This document shows, in pieces, positions 47,059-58,075 of a stretch of DNA of 64,000 nt. The translations under genes and the position numbers were made by a program. Numbering within the stretch: position 1 is the stretch's first letter; every line of letters starts with the position of its first letter. The notes below the pieces were generated by a model. That model ran no database searches. It was not told where the DNA came from and worked only from the letters and a program-made list of their open reading frames with translations. The DNA comes from Moraxellaceae bacterium. Lineage in GTDB: Bacteria; Pseudomonadota; Gammaproteobacteria; Pseudomonadales; Moraxellaceae. The stretch lies in the NCBI GenBank assembly GCA_029267635.1, contig JAJUIK010000002.1:124001-188000 (forward strand), read 5' to 3'.

Positions 47059-47775
47059 GTGACCTATCTGTTTATCTCAGATCTACATTTGTCACCTGAA
47101 CACCCTCGACTTGTTCGAGGGTTTTTAGATTTATTGACACACTATCAGCAGCAACAGACCCAATTATACATTTTGGGTGACTGGTTTAATGCCTGGATTG
47201 GCGATGACTATTCTGCACCCTGGCTCGATGAAATCACTGCGGCTTTACAACGATTTACTCAAGCAGGTAATCGGGTGTTTTTCTTGGTCGGTAACCGTGA
47301 TTTCGCTTTACATCAAGTGTTTTTAAACAAATTTCAGGGGCAACTGTTACCCGAGATCACCACGTTAAACATTGCCAGTCAAACCATACGTCTTGAACAC
47401 GGTGATTTACTCTGTACCGATGATATGTCCTATCAGCGCTTTCGTAAAATTATTCGTAATCCCCTATTACTTACCCTATTACGCAAAACTCCGCTAAGCT
47501 TCCGTCGCCAACTGGCCAGCGGTTTCCGCAAAAAAAGCCAAGCGGCGCAGCAATTCAAAAGTTATCAAGTCATGGATGTCAATCCACAAGCGGTTGAACA
47601 GGCCTTGGCCAATGTGGATATCCTGATTCATGGCCATACCCATCGTCCCGCGATTCATACCCTGGGCACCAAACAGCGTATTGTGCTCGGAGATTGGCGC
47701 GAGCATGACGCACAAATTCTGGAGATCAATCCGGAACAACCCGCAGCATTACAGTTAAAAAAATGGTCATACTAA
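47059..47775 (+). CDS. lpxH: UDP-2,3-diacylglucosamine diphosphatase
   Basis: TYLFISDLHLSPEHPRL, GDWFNAWIGDD, LVGNRDF, IHGHTHRP; GTG start. Confidence 0.92.
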   Translation: MTYLFISDLHLSPEHPRLVRGFLDLLTHYQQQQTQLYILGDWFNAWIGDDYSAPWLDEITAALQRFTQAGNRVFFLVGNRDFALHQVFLNKFQGQLLPEITTLNIASQTIRLEHGDLLCTDDMSYQRFRKIIRNPLLLTLLRKTPLSFRRQLASGFRKKSQAAQQFKSYQVMDVNPQAVEQALANVDILIHGHTHRPAIHTLGTKQRIVLGDWREHDAQILEINPEQPAALQLKKWSY

Positions 47776-47818
47776 TCCCAGTATGACCTTCGCTAAAAAC
47801 TGATGACATCCAGCAGAA

Positions 47819-48688
47819 TTAATAACCACCTTGTGGCTGTAGAATTTCCTCATTTTCTTTGTATTTGGCCAATAACTGACGCAAAGATTGCATCAGCACG
47901 CTGGTATCAACACCCACCGCGACAAATTCGGTGCCGAGTTCAATATATTTTTGTGTGATCTCATGTGAGGTGGACAAAATTCCTGCAGCTTTACCTGCTG
48001 CACGAATCCGTTGAATGGTATCCACGACTGCTCTTTGTACTTCCGGATGGTTAGGATCACCCTGAAAACCCATCGTTGCCGACAGATCAACCGCTCCAAT
48101 AAAGACCCCATCGATACCTTGTACTTGTAAAATATCATCCAGATTTTGCAATCCGGTGACTGATTCAATCTGAATCAGCAAACAGATATTTTCATGCGCA
48201 GTGGCATAATAGTCCGGAATACTGTTCCAACGGGTTGCCCGTGCCAACGCGGCTCCAACGCCACGAATACCTTCTGGCGGATAACGCACCGCTTTGACCA
48301 TTAATTCGGCCTGTTCCACCGTTTCCACCATCGGAATCAGCAGTGTTTGTGCGCCAATATCTAAAAGCTGCTTGATCAACTGAACACTGCCAATCGGTGG
48401 ACGTACCACTGCTTGGGATGGATACGCTGCAATACTTTGCAGTTGTGACAAGGTGGTTCTAAGATCGCTAGGCGCGTGTTCACCATCGATCAATAGCCAG
48501 TCAAATCCAACATTCGCGGCGATTTCGGTGCCGTAGGCATCTGCCAGCCCTACCCACAAGCCAATCTGCTGTTGGGTTTTTAATTTTTTCTTAAAATAAT
48601 TGGTATGATCCAAGCAAAAATCCCTCGCAAATATCGTCTTTTTGAGTCGGTCGTAGCATGATTTATCTATACGTCTTTTTAAGGCCAA
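47819..48688 (-). CDS. HpcH/HpaI aldolase family protein
   Basis: GLWVGLADAYGTEIAANVGFDWLLIDGEHAPSDL, LIQIESVTGLQNLDDIL; start uncertain. Confidence 0.87.
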   Translation of the reverse strand: MALKRRIDKSCYDRLKKTIFARDFCLDHTNYFKKKLKTQQQIGLWVGLADAYGTEIAANVGFDWLLIDGEHAPSDLRTTLSQLQSIAAYPSQAVVRPPIGSVQLIKQLLDIGAQTLLIPMVETVEQAELMVKAVRYPPEGIRGVGAALARATRWNSIPDYYATAHENICLLIQIESVTGLQNLDDILQVQGIDGVFIGAVDLSATMGFQGDPNHPEVQRAVVDTIQRIRAAGKAAGILSTSHEITQKYIELGTEFVAVGVDTSVLMQSLRQLLAKYKENEEILQPQGGY

Positions 48689-48883
48689 ACACCAATAGAT
48701 AGATTCAATGACTTAAGCGATTTTATTGATAAGCACATCGTTTCAAAGTACAAGAAATTGTTCAACTTTATTCGATATTCGCATTATCATCCTTAAAGTG
48801 AAAGACTGTTCATCGAAATCAGCTGACACACGGCTGGTTATCACACATGTTTTATTATTCTCCTGATGATTAGGTAAAAAATC

Positions 48884-49537
48884 ATGGATCTACTCAATAT
48901 CGCGCAAACCCGTTATACGACTAAAGCGTACAATCCAGAGAAAAAAATTCCTCAACAACAATTTGAAGCTTTACTGGAAGTCCTACGTTTTACGCCATCG
49001 TCTATCAATATCCAGCCTTGGCATTTTTTAGTGGCAGACAATGATGCCGCGAAACAGCGTATTGCGAAATCACTGGTGGGCCGTTATGCCTACAATGCAC
49101 CTAAAGTATTAGATTCATCACATACCATTGTGTTTTGTACTCGTACAGATATTACCGAAGACTATCTCGATACCCTGTTACAGAATGATGAGCAGAGCGG
49201 TCGTTTTAAAGATGAAAAAGCCAAGCAAGGCCAAAAAGACAGCCGTATCGGTTATGTGAATTTCTATCGTGAGGAAAAAGGCGATTTACAAGGCTGGATG
49301 GAAAACCAAACCTTTATCGCCCTTGGTCACCTTCTACTCGCTGCCGGAATTGAAGGCATTGATGCGACACCGATTGGTGGCTTTGATGAAGATATCTTGA
49401 ATGCTGAGTTTGATCTGGCCAGCAAAGGCTTAAAAAGCTCTGTCATCATGACCTTAGGCTACCGCAGTGACAACGATTTCAATGCCCAATTGCCTAAATC
49501 ACGTTTACCTCGCGAACAAATTTTTACCTATCTCTAA
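48884..49537 (+). CDS. NAD(P)H nitroreductase (NfsB-like)
   Basis: RYTTKAYNPEKKIPQQQFEALLEVLRFTPSSINIQPWHFLVA. Confidence 0.87.
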   Translation: MDLLNIAQTRYTTKAYNPEKKIPQQQFEALLEVLRFTPSSINIQPWHFLVADNDAAKQRIAKSLVGRYAYNAPKVLDSSHTIVFCTRTDITEDYLDTLLQNDEQSGRFKDEKAKQGQKDSRIGYVNFYREEKGDLQGWMENQTFIALGHLLLAAGIEGIDATPIGGFDEDILNAEFDLASKGLKSSVIMTLGYRSDNDFNAQLPKSRLPREQIFTYL

Positions 49538-49658
49538 CAGGGTTGCAAAGGGTTACATCTGACCCTTTGCGCTGACTTATTTTTGTCATCAGACCACCTT
49601 ATCGTGATAATAAAAAGAAAAGGAGCATTCCAAAATGGTCTTTACAGCAAAATTTCCC

Positions 49659-49832
49659 ATGAAGTTCATTTGCCCGATCTGTCAGCGTATCTACCTATTC
49701 AGGTTCAAGAATGAAGTGGTCTTTTATCCAGCTTGCCCTCATTGTACCAAGCCGGGGAAACTACTGGGGTTTTCAACCCAACTGGACTTCTTGCGTTATC
49801 CGAAAGCCTTTGTCAAAAGCTATCTGGTTTAA
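49659..49832 (+). CDS. Small putative zinc-ribbon protein
   Basis: MKFICPICQRIYLFRFKNEVVFYPACPHCTKPGKLLGF: CPIC...CPHC. Confidence 0.5.
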   Translation: MKFICPICQRIYLFRFKNEVVFYPACPHCTKPGKLLGFSTQLDFLRYPKAFVKSYLV

Positions 49833-49849
49833 TGACGACCGAAAGCTTT

Positions 49850-50731
49850 TTACATGGCATAAGCTAGGCAAGCAACAGCCACTAAGCCCAAGACCAGTCC
49901 AGCCGCACTGGACATTTTCAGTTTTTCCTTAAATAACATTACGCCGCTTAATACGCCCAGTACTACCACCAAAAAGTTCATCCCTGCAAATACCACCGCT
50001 GGCGTATCTTTGAACAGCATGTGGGCCTTTACATACAAGGCAATATTGGCAAAATTCAACACGCCCAACCCCAAACCAGCCAATATGCTTTTACGATGCC
50101 ATAGATGCTTATGACTCAGCATGAGATAACTGCCGGAAAATATAAAGGCACAGGCAAAGATCAAATTGAGTGCCAGAGCAAACTGCACGCCCAAGCCCGT
50201 GGTATATTTCAGTAAGACATCAATTAAGGCATAGCCCAACCAGACGGCCAGCAAAGCGCCAGTCGCTTTAAATGAGCTTGTATGGGAAGCAGTAGATTGT
50301 TTCTGCCCGAATAAAATCAACAGTACCGCTGTGATGCCTAAACCAATTCCCAACAGTTTGAGACTGCTGAAGTGTTCCTGAAAGAGCAAAAAAGCCGCAA
50401 ACAAAGACCACACCACGGATAAGCGCTGCGCCAGTTCGGTTTTTAAAATGCCAGCCCATTGCAAAGATTGTGACAAGGCCACAAAAATACTGGGCAATAG
50501 AATCGCCAAAACCACAATCAACCACCACGGCGTTTGCTGTAAAGACAGCTGCTGCACATCAGGTTGAAACCATAAATATGTCAGCACACTCGCAGCAGCA
50601 TAGTTACAGCTAATCATTTGCAGGACATCATAACCGCGGGTTTTACAGATTTTTAATACGATCGATACCAGTACACTGCACACGGCAGCTGCAAAGATCA
50701 GTTCCATACAACAGCTCTTTTGACTTATCAA
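49850..50731 (-). CDS. DMT/EamA-type membrane transporter
   Basis: About ten hydrophobic segments; VVFAGMNFLVVVLGVLSGVMLFKEKLKMSSAAGLVLGL; start may be MELIFAAAV at 50707. Confidence 0.75.
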   Translation of the reverse strand: MISQKSCCMELIFAAAVCSVLVSIVLKICKTRGYDVLQMISCNYAAASVLTYLWFQPDVQQLSLQQTPWWLIVVLAILLPSIFVALSQSLQWAGILKTELAQRLSVVWSLFAAFLLFQEHFSSLKLLGIGLGITAVLLILFGQKQSTASHTSSFKATGALLAVWLGYALIDVLLKYTTGLGVQFALALNLIFACAFIFSGSYLMLSHKHLWHRKSILAGLGLGVLNFANIALYVKAHMLFKDTPAVVFAGMNFLVVVLGVLSGVMLFKEKLKMSSAAGLVLGLVAVACLAYAM

Positions 50732-50737
50732 AATCTA

Positions 50738-50764
50738 GAAAAAAGCCCACACGAGGTGGGCTTT
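50738..50764 (-). terminator. Terminator of fba
   Basis: AAAGCCCAC-ACGA-GGTGGGCTTT, T-run on minus strand. Confidence 0.8.
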
Positions 50765-50790
50765 CACATCACAAGATTGTATTTACAACA

Positions 50791-51831
50791 TTACTTTTTG
50801 TAACGTTCAACCATTTTCTCAAGAGAGATTGGACGAATCTTGTCGGCATTGCCAGCAGTACCAAAGGCTTCATAACGGTCGATACAGATTTGTTTCATCG
50901 CATCGACAGTTTTCGCGAAGAATTTACGTGGGTCAAATTCACTTGGATTCTCTGCCATAAAGCGGCGCATTGCACCTGTTGAAGCTAAACGCAAGTCAGT
51001 GTCAATATTGATTTTACGTACACCGTGCTTGATCGCTTCAACCAGCTGCTCAACTGGAACACCATAAGTTTCCTTGATTTCGCCACCATACTGGTTAATT
51101 ACTGCCAGCCATTCTTGTGGCACTGAGCTTGAGCCGTGCATGACAAGATGGGTATTGGGCAATGCCGCATGAATTTCTTTAATGCGGTCAATCGCCAAGA
51201 TATCGCCTGTAGGTGGACGAGTAAACTTGTACGCACCGTGTGAAGTACCGACTGCAATCGCCAATGCATCCACATTGGTATCTGCAACGAAGCTGCGTGC
51301 TTCTTCAACAGAAGTCAGGAGTTGGGAATGGTCAAGCACACCTTCTGCCCCCACGCCATCTTCTTCACCTGCCATACCGGTTTCAAGTGAACCTAGGCAG
51401 CCGATTTCGCCTTCTACAGAAACACCACAGGCATGCGCCATTTGTACCACACGGCGCGTCACATCGACGTTATATTCATAAGAGGTTGGCGTTTTGCCAT
51501 CTTCACCTAATGAACCGTCCATCATCACTGAGCTAAAGCCCAACTGGATTGAACGCTGACAAACGTCAGGGCTGGTTCCGTGGTCTTGATGCATCACCAC
51601 AGGAATATGTGGCCACTCTTCAATTGCCGCCTCAATCAGGTGACGCAAAAATGGCGCACCTGCGTATTTACGGGCACCTGCAGAAGCCTGAACGATCACA
51701 GGTGAGTTAGTGGCATCCGCAGCTAACATGATTGCGCGCATTTGTTCTAAGTTGTTTACGTTAAAAGCTGGTACGCCGTAGTGATGTTCTGCAGCGTGAT
51801 CCAAGAGCTGGCGCATTGAAATAAGAGCCAT
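50791..51831 (-). CDS. fba: Class II fructose-bisphosphate aldolase
   Basis: [52 protein letters not shown]. Confidence 0.95.
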   Translation of the reverse strand: MALISMRQLLDHAAEHHYGVPAFNVNNLEQMRAIMLAADATNSPVIVQASAGARKYAGAPFLRHLIEAAIEEWPHIPVVMHQDHGTSPDVCQRSIQLGFSSVMMDGSLGEDGKTPTSYEYNVDVTRRVVQMAHACGVSVEGEIGCLGSLETGMAGEEDGVGAEGVLDHSQLLTSVEEARSFVADTNVDALAIAVGTSHGAYKFTRPPTGDILAIDRIKEIHAALPNTHLVMHGSSSVPQEWLAVINQYGGEIKETYGVPVEQLVEAIKHGVRKINIDTDLRLASTGAMRRFMAENPSEFDPRKFFAKTVDAMKQICIDRYEAFGTAGNADKIRPISLEKMVERYKK

Positions 51832-51908
51832 AATGTCCTCCCAGGTAATGCGGCTTATTCTACCTTGTGATTTATTTCAATTCAGCAACAAATAACAGGA
51901 ATTAAAAA

Positions 51909-51934
51909 AAAATCCCCGCAATTGCGGGGATTTT
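51909..51934 (-). terminator. Terminator of the lipoprotein gene (palindromic)
   Basis: AAAATCCCCGCAATTGCGGGGATTTT with T-run on minus strand. Confidence 0.85.
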
Positions 51935-51952
51935 ATGATGAAACTCAATTCA

Positions 51953-52219
51953 TTATTGAGCTTCTGAGCTCGCTGCTTCAGCTGCAGCAAGTGCTTCCGC
52001 TTCTTTAGCTTCTTCAGGTGAAACATCAGTATTCTTTTCATCAAGTACTGGCTGATCGATTGAATCGATCACTGCCTGTTGTTCAGGAGTGACTTTTTCA
52101 TCAACTGGAGCCGCCGTTTGAGCTTGGTCAGCTGCTGGTGCTTCTTCTTTCTTTGAACAAGCCGCCAAAGCCAATGGAGCAATTAATAAAGCCGCAAGGG
52201 TAAGTTGTTTCAATTTCAT
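51953..52219 (-). CDS. Small lipoprotein
   Basis: MKLKQLTLAALLIAPLALAACSKKEEAPAAD; lipobox LAAC. Confidence 0.75.
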   Translation of the reverse strand: MKLKQLTLAALLIAPLALAACSKKEEAPAADQAQTAAPVDEKVTPEQQAVIDSIDQPVLDEKNTDVSPEEAKEAEALAAAEAASSEAQ

Positions 52220-52345
52220 CACATTTTCCCACAACAGGTGATTGATTGATGACAATCATATGTCACATATATGACATTTGTATGACTTTAGGCGAAAAAA
52301 TAGACGAATGGAAAATTCGTCTACTTTTAATGCTTTTGTCAGGGC

Positions 52346-53533
52346 TTAAGCGCGTTCAAGCAATACCGCAACTGCAGGCAGGGTCTTACCTTCTACAAAT
52401 TCCAGGAATGCACCACCACCTGTTGAAATATAGCCAATTTTATTAGCGACTTCATATTTATCAATTGCTGCAAGCGTATCACCGCCACCGGCAATCGAGA
52501 AGCCTTCAGATTCAGCAATCGCCAAAGAAAGGGCTTTCGTGCCTTCCCCAAATTGATCCACTTCAAATACGCCGACCGGACCATTCCAAAGAATGGTTTT
52601 TGACATTTTCAGAATTTCTGCAAATGCTTTAGCCGTTTCCGGACCCACATCCAGAATCATGTCATTTTCAGTCACATCGGCCACTTTTTTGATGACCGCT
52701 GTGGTATTGGCCAATGAACCCAAGAAATCTTCAAAATTGATTTCAGAAGCATCAGCAACCACTACATCGGTTGGCAATGGTACAGACACTTTGGTCGCGA
52801 TCTGTTTAGCAGTTTCAACCAGATCCGCTTCATATAAGGATTTACCCACATTATGGCCTGCTGCTGCCAAGAAAGTATTGGCAATACCACCACCCACGAT
52901 CAACTGGTCACACAAGGTAGACAATGAATTCAGTACATCCAGTTTGGTAGATACTTTTGAACCGGCTACAATCGCGACCATTGGTTTTTCAGGGGTTTTC
53001 AAAGCACGCCCCAAAGCATCAAGTTCTGCTGCCAATAATGGACCTGCTGCAGCCACTGGCGCAAAACGTGCCACACCTTCAGTAGAGGCTTCTGCACGAT
53101 GCGCGGTACCAAATGCGTCCATGACAAAGACTTCACAAAGCGCTGCATATTTTTGCGCCAATTCAGGATTGTTTTTCTTTTCACCTGGGTTAAAACGCAC
53201 ATTTTCCAACAGCACGACTTGGCCTGGCTGAACTTCAACGCCATCTAAATAGTCAGTCAAGAGTTTAACTTCCTGACCCAATGCTTCAGTCAGGTACGCT
53301 GCTACTGGTGCAAGAGACTGTTCCGGCTTTGGCTCACCTTCAACAGGACGACCCAAGTGAGAGCACACCATAACCGCAGCCCCTTGTTGCAATGCTGCTT
53401 GGATGGTCGGCAACGCGGCACGCAAACGCGCATCACTGCTAATCACACCATTTTTCACCGGCACGTTAAGGTCTTCCCGAATAAGGACACGCTTACCTGC
53501 CAAATCAAGGTCAGTCATACGCTGAAAGTTCAT
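52346..53533 (-). CDS. pgk: Phosphoglycerate kinase
   Basis: [42 protein letters not shown]. Confidence 0.96.
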   Translation of the reverse strand: MNFQRMTDLDLAGKRVLIREDLNVPVKNGVISSDARLRAALPTIQAALQQGAAVMVCSHLGRPVEGEPKPEQSLAPVAAYLTEALGQEVKLLTDYLDGVEVQPGQVVLLENVRFNPGEKKNNPELAQKYAALCEVFVMDAFGTAHRAEASTEGVARFAPVAAAGPLLAAELDALGRALKTPEKPMVAIVAGSKVSTKLDVLNSLSTLCDQLIVGGGIANTFLAAAGHNVGKSLYEADLVETAKQIATKVSVPLPTDVVVADASEINFEDFLGSLANTTAVIKKVADVTENDMILDVGPETAKAFAEILKMSKTILWNGPVGVFEVDQFGEGTKALSLAIAESEGFSIAGGGDTLAAIDKYEVANKIGYISTGGGAFLEFVEGKTLPAVAVLLERA

Positions 53534-53668
53534 GTCATGCTCTCTTTATAGATTTGAAAACGGGCCGATTTTAAATGATTCTCCTAAAAAAGGTTAGTTT
53601 CTTTTGCAAAAAGCTGCCTAAAGTAGAAGATTTGATTATGATAAGTAAAAACACTTGTACGCGAATTT

Positions 53669-54052
53669 ATGTCCATTCATCCAAAACCAGAATTAAACCG
53701 TCTGAACGTGCTCGGGGAACCTCTCGCAAGCTGTTGTTTTGACCCGATTACCGGCTATTTCCGCAACGGTTTTTGCCATACTGCCACGACCGATATTGGC
53801 CAACACACCATGTGTGCACAAATGACCTCTGAATTTCTGAATTTTTCCCAAAAAGTGGGGAATGACCTGATCACGCCTGTTGCGGAAGTCGGTTTTCCGG
53901 GTCTGGCGCCAGGTGATTTCTGGTGTATTTGTGTGACACGTTGGGTTGAAGCCTATCAGGCCGGCATGGCCCCCCCGATCAAGATTCAGGCGTGCCATCA
54001 GGCGGTATTAAGTTATGTGCCGTTAAATGTCTTGATGGATTTCGCAATCTGA
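53669..54052 (+). CDS. DUF2237 family protein
   Basis: LNVLGEPLASCCFDPITGYFRNGFCHT...DIGQHTMCAQMT...GDFWCICVTRW; stop overlaps next start (TGATG). Confidence 0.75.
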   Translation: MSIHPKPELNRLNVLGEPLASCCFDPITGYFRNGFCHTATTDIGQHTMCAQMTSEFLNFSQKVGNDLITPVAEVGFPGLAPGDFWCICVTRWVEAYQAGMAPPIKIQACHQAVLSYVPLNVLMDFAI

Positions 54053-54639
54053 TGAGCGAAATTATTCTGGCTTCCAGCAGCACAACCCGTCGAGCCCTGA
54101 TGGACCGTTTGCAGCTAGCTTATCGCTGTATTTCACCCGAAATTGATGAATCACCACGTGGTGAATCGCATGCGGATGAGCTAGCAAAACGTCTGGCCTT
54201 TGAAAAGTCCCGAAGCATTGCCGAAGCCCATCCAGATGCAATTGTAATCGGCTCCGATCAGGTCGCCTGGCGTGAACATCAGCCGGCCGACTTTATCGGC
54301 AAACCCATCAGCGTAGCAAATGCCATTGCACAGCTACAGGCCAATTCCGGTCAGACGGTTTATTTCAGTACTGCCTTAAGCGTGCAGCAGATCAGTAGTG
54401 GCTTTGAACAAACCCTGATCGAACGCTTTGCGGTAAAATTCAGAGTGTTGTCACTGCCTGAAATCGAGCGTTATATTGCGCTCGATCAACCGCTACACTG
54501 TGCCGGCAGTTTTAAATGTGAAAGCCTGGGCATCAGTCTGTTTGAACAGATGAACGGTGCAGATCAGACCATACTGATGGGCTTGCCAATGATTCAGCTC
54601 TGCCAGATTTTGCGTCAACTCAACATCCAAATTCCTTAA
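54052..54639 (+). CDS. maf: Maf-family nucleotide pyrophosphatase
   Basis: MSEIILASSSTTRRALMDRLQL; VIGSDQVAW. Confidence 0.92.
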   Translation: MSEIILASSSTTRRALMDRLQLAYRCISPEIDESPRGESHADELAKRLAFEKSRSIAEAHPDAIVIGSDQVAWREHQPADFIGKPISVANAIAQLQANSGQTVYFSTALSVQQISSGFEQTLIERFAVKFRVLSLPEIERYIALDQPLHCAGSFKCESLGISLFEQMNGADQTILMGLPMIQLCQILRQLNIQIP

Positions 54640-54659
54640 TCTCTCTCATAGGTGACATG

Positions 54660-55823
54660 ATGTCCCAAGCTCTTGATGTCCTTGGCGGAATCACCGCCGA
54701 ACAGTTTCTGACCGAATACTGGCAAAAAAAACCGCTCTTGGTGCGCAATGCCCTGCCTGAAATTGCGGGAATTTTAGAACCGGCCGATGTTATGGAACTG
54801 GCTTTAGAAGAACACGTCAGTGCCCGTTTGATCAAGCAGAAAGACAAAGACCCGAACCAGTGGTCAGTGAAGTCCTCGCCACTGATTAAGGGTGATTTCC
54901 AGAAAATGCCGAAACTCTGGACCTTGCTGGTACAGGCCGTAGATCATTATTCTTTTGATCTGGCTGCACTCTGGAAAAAATTCTCGTTTATTCCGCAATG
55001 GCGTCGTGATGACATTATGGTGTCTTATGCACCGAAAGGCGGTTCAGTGGGTAAGCATTTCGATTTTTATGATGTGTTTTTAGTGCAAGGTTATGGCCAA
55101 CGCCGCTGGCAACTCGGTCAGATGTGTGATGCCGATACCGATTTTGTGCCGAAGCAGCCGCTCAAACTTTTGCCGGAAATGCAGGTCAATTTTGATGAAG
55201 TGCTAAATCCGGGCGATTTGCTGTATGTCCCGCCGGGCCTTGCACATTATGGCGTGGCCGAAGATGACTGCCTGACCTTCTCCTTTGGTTTCCGCATGCC
55301 GAATGTGGCCACCATGATGGACCGCATCAGTGACAAATTTGCCGACAATCCGCTTCTGAAAAATCCGTTGATGGATATTGCGCGCACTGAAGCCAGCCAA
55401 ATCGGTGAAATTACCCGTGATGAGCTGAATTATTTAAAAGCACATCTGCTGGAACGTTTACAAAATTCGCCAGAATTTGATGATGCCATTATGAGCCTGA
55501 TGTCTGAGGCGAAATATCCAGACAACATTCCTGAACCTGACGAAATTGAAGTAGACGACCTGACGGAAATCCTGCATCAGGGCTATGTCCTGTTGCTTGA
55601 ACCAGCTTCTCGCCTGTTATACAGCTTTGAGGATGAACAATTACTGTTTTGGGCCAATGGTGAAGGCATCTGTATCGATGTCAGCTTTGAACCGTTACTG
55701 AAACGACTGGCCGATGGTGAAGCGCTGGCCTTTGATGACAGCTTTACCATCGCACAGCTGGAAGACGTGGCCCAGCTGCTCAATGATTCCATTTTAATGC
55801 TGCTGCCACCCGAAGAAGAATAA
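54660..55823 (+). CDS. Cupin-domain ribosomal oxygenase-like (RoxA/YcfD-type) protein
   Basis: EYWQKKPLLVRNALPE, SVGKHFDFYDVFLVQGYGQRRWQLG, PGDLLYVPPGLAHYG (Fe ligands HxD...H). Confidence 0.88.
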   Translation: MSQALDVLGGITAEQFLTEYWQKKPLLVRNALPEIAGILEPADVMELALEEHVSARLIKQKDKDPNQWSVKSSPLIKGDFQKMPKLWTLLVQAVDHYSFDLAALWKKFSFIPQWRRDDIMVSYAPKGGSVGKHFDFYDVFLVQGYGQRRWQLGQMCDADTDFVPKQPLKLLPEMQVNFDEVLNPGDLLYVPPGLAHYGVAEDDCLTFSFGFRMPNVATMMDRISDKFADNPLLKNPLMDIARTEASQIGEITRDELNYLKAHLLERLQNSPEFDDAIMSLMSEAKYPDNIPEPDEIEVDDLTEILHQGYVLLLEPASRLLYSFEDEQLLFWANGEGICIDVSFEPLLKRLADGEALAFDDSFTIAQLEDVAQLLNDSILMLLPPEEE

Positions 55824-55840
55824 CGCATTTGAGATAAGCA

Positions 55841-55870
55841 AAATCCCGAAGCCTGCTTCGGGATTTTTTT
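55841..55870. terminator. Bidirectional terminator
   Basis: AAATCCCGAAGC-CT-GCTTCGGGATTTTTTT between convergent genes. Confidence 0.85.
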
Positions 55871-55903
55871 ATTGATACCAGACAACTCGTGGTCGATGGT
55901 ACC

Positions 55904-56932
55904 TCAATAATAATTGCCATACTGTCTGGCATGTAAAAATGCCGGAATCAGTCCGGTCAATGCAGCACGGATATCAGCGCGTTCATTGATCAGCTGATGC
56001 GAGCCTTCTTCTAGCATCAGTAAGGTCTGTAAACGGAATTTACGCCGGATAAACTCAATGTTGTATTGCCAGTCTACGGTCTGGTCGAGCGCACCCTGCG
56101 CCATCCACACTGGAATCCGGCACGCTGGACGCTGTTCCATTTCCTGCATCCACTTTGACATCGCCAGAATCCAGTCCATGCCCATCATTCTCGGCTGCAA
56201 CGGATCTTTTAAACGGATAAAACGTAAAAATTCTGGGTTATGGTTATTGCGGCGAAAATGCCGGGGCACCTGTCTTTTGATGCGACGGATAATGCCTAGT
56301 CCAACAGAATTATGCCACCAGGCAGTTTTGGCCGGACGGATCAACGGCGAAAGCAACAACACGCGCCCGACAATCGGATTTTTACGTTTCTCGGCATATT
56401 CCAGCAAATGATGCATCCAGATGGCACCACCGGTACTTTGTCCAATGCCTAGCCAGGGTTGCGGTAACTGGTTGGCATGTTTGACATATTGATGAACGGC
56501 CTGCAAAACCTGCTGATAATGGTCAAAACTCTGGATACTGGCTGGTGAACCATCGCTCAGGCCATGACCAGGCAAATCATAAGTCAGGACACTAAAGCCC
56601 TGCTCCAGAATTTCCTGAATGATCGGCTGATAAATCCCGCTATGTTCCAGATAGCCATGCAACAAGCATACAGTTCCGGAAATTTTTTCAATTTTTGGCT
56701 GAAAAACCTGAACATGCAAACGAAATAGCGGCATTTGCACATAGCCTTGCCAATGATCGCAATCTAGCAATTGCAAACCATACAAATGACGGTAAGCTTG
56801 AATATCGACTGACGGTTGATAAGGACGATTCAAGTTTAACGGTTCGAGCAGTTGCGAGGTCACTTCACGGCTCGGTACCGGCAAATCCAGCTGCTTCAGG
56901 ACATTTGGATTTAAAAATGGAATATCCGGCAT
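55904..56932 (-). CDS. Alpha/beta hydrolase (lysophospholipase/monoacylglycerol lipase-like)
   Basis: VCLLHGYLEHSGIY, LTYDLPGHGLSDG, GIGQSTGGAIW. Confidence 0.85.
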   Translation of the reverse strand: MPDIPFLNPNVLKQLDLPVPSREVTSQLLEPLNLNRPYQPSVDIQAYRHLYGLQLLDCDHWQGYVQMPLFRLHVQVFQPKIEKISGTVCLLHGYLEHSGIYQPIIQEILEQGFSVLTYDLPGHGLSDGSPASIQSFDHYQQVLQAVHQYVKHANQLPQPWLGIGQSTGGAIWMHHLLEYAEKRKNPIVGRVLLLSPLIRPAKTAWWHNSVGLGIIRRIKRQVPRHFRRNNHNPEFLRFIRLKDPLQPRMMGMDWILAMSKWMQEMEQRPACRIPVWMAQGALDQTVDWQYNIEFIRRKFRLQTLLMLEEGSHQLINERADIRAALTGLIPAFLHARQYGNYY

Positions 56933-58069
56933 TTAAGGTACCTCCCGGCAATCACTTGAACCTAGCACCATATCACGGATCGTCGCCAACAACTCATAAT
57001 TGGCGCGGCGGCTATGATCATAATTCTGCTGACTAGGGCGCCAGCGGGTCAATTGTGTCGGCATCGGGGCTTCAACCGGAATGGTTTCAATCCCATTTAA
57101 GGCAAATAAACGCCGGGTGCGCGGCATGTGATAGCGATCAGTAATCAAAATCACCGTCGGTGCCCCGCCTTTTTTCTGCAGCAGCAAAGAGCTAAAACGG
57201 CTGTTTTCACAGGTATTCATGCTACGGTTTTCCAGCAGCTTGGCATCCACATCGCGCTGTTTCAGCCAGGCCTGCATATAAGGTGCTTCCACTCCGCTCA
57301 ACACAATCGGCAATTTATATTTTTTCTCAACTTGCAGGGTTTTTTCCAAACGCAGTCGGGTGTAGTGATTGACCACAATATCTTTCTGATTCTGGGCCAA
57401 AGTTAAACCGCCGCCGAGTACCACAATCGCATAGGGTTGGGATAAATCAGTTTGCAGCTGTTTTGAACTGTTCTGATTTTGCAGCTGGCTAATTTCCTGC
57501 TGTAGTGCCGGATCAACCACTGCTTCTGACGATGCTTGTTCAACTGGATGTGTGGTCAGGAACTCGACATAACGCTCCATTACGGCCTTGTTTTTACGAC
57601 TGCCCAGATCCAGCAATTCACGCACGGTCTGGGTCGGATCACCTTCAGATGTCGCACTTTCTGAAGATGCACTCTGGTTTAGCAGCGGGATGACCGGTTT
57701 TGTGTCTTGCTCATCCTGTTTTTCCTGCTGCTGCAGAATAATTTGCTGCAAAGCTTTGTAACGCAACTGAATCAGGGTCAAATCTTCAGTTTCCGGACGG
57801 TTCATTGCTTGTTCCATCACTTGCAGATAGGCCTGGCGAGCAATCCACAAATTCGACCCCGGCTCCAACGCATCATGTTCACTCAGTGCAGCCATTTTCT
57901 GGCTTTTGGCGGCCACTTCATCCACTTCGACCGGCACAAAACTATTTAATGCACTGACGATAAATTGTGAATAAAAAGGCGTATAAATCAAAACCATCAG
58001 AGCGCCAAAAAAACCAAATAACACGGCTACAAAACGGACCAGTCGAATCATCCCGTGCACGGTAGACAT
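56933..58069 (-). CDS. YdcF/ElyC (DUF218)-family membrane protein
   Basis: N-terminal TM; YAIVVLGGGL, NTCENSRFSSLLLQ, LITDRYHMPRTRRLF. Confidence 0.82.
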   Translation of the reverse strand: MSTVHGMIRLVRFVAVLFGFFGALMVLIYTPFYSQFIVSALNSFVPVEVDEVAAKSQKMAALSEHDALEPGSNLWIARQAYLQVMEQAMNRPETEDLTLIQLRYKALQQIILQQQEKQDEQDTKPVIPLLNQSASSESATSEGDPTQTVRELLDLGSRKNKAVMERYVEFLTTHPVEQASSEAVVDPALQQEISQLQNQNSSKQLQTDLSQPYAIVVLGGGLTLAQNQKDIVVNHYTRLRLEKTLQVEKKYKLPIVLSGVEAPYMQAWLKQRDVDAKLLENRSMNTCENSRFSSLLLQKKGGAPTVILITDRYHMPRTRRLFALNGIETIPVEAPMPTQLTRWRPSQQNYDHSRRANYELLATIRDMVLGSSDCREVP

Positions 58070-58075
58070 GATGCT

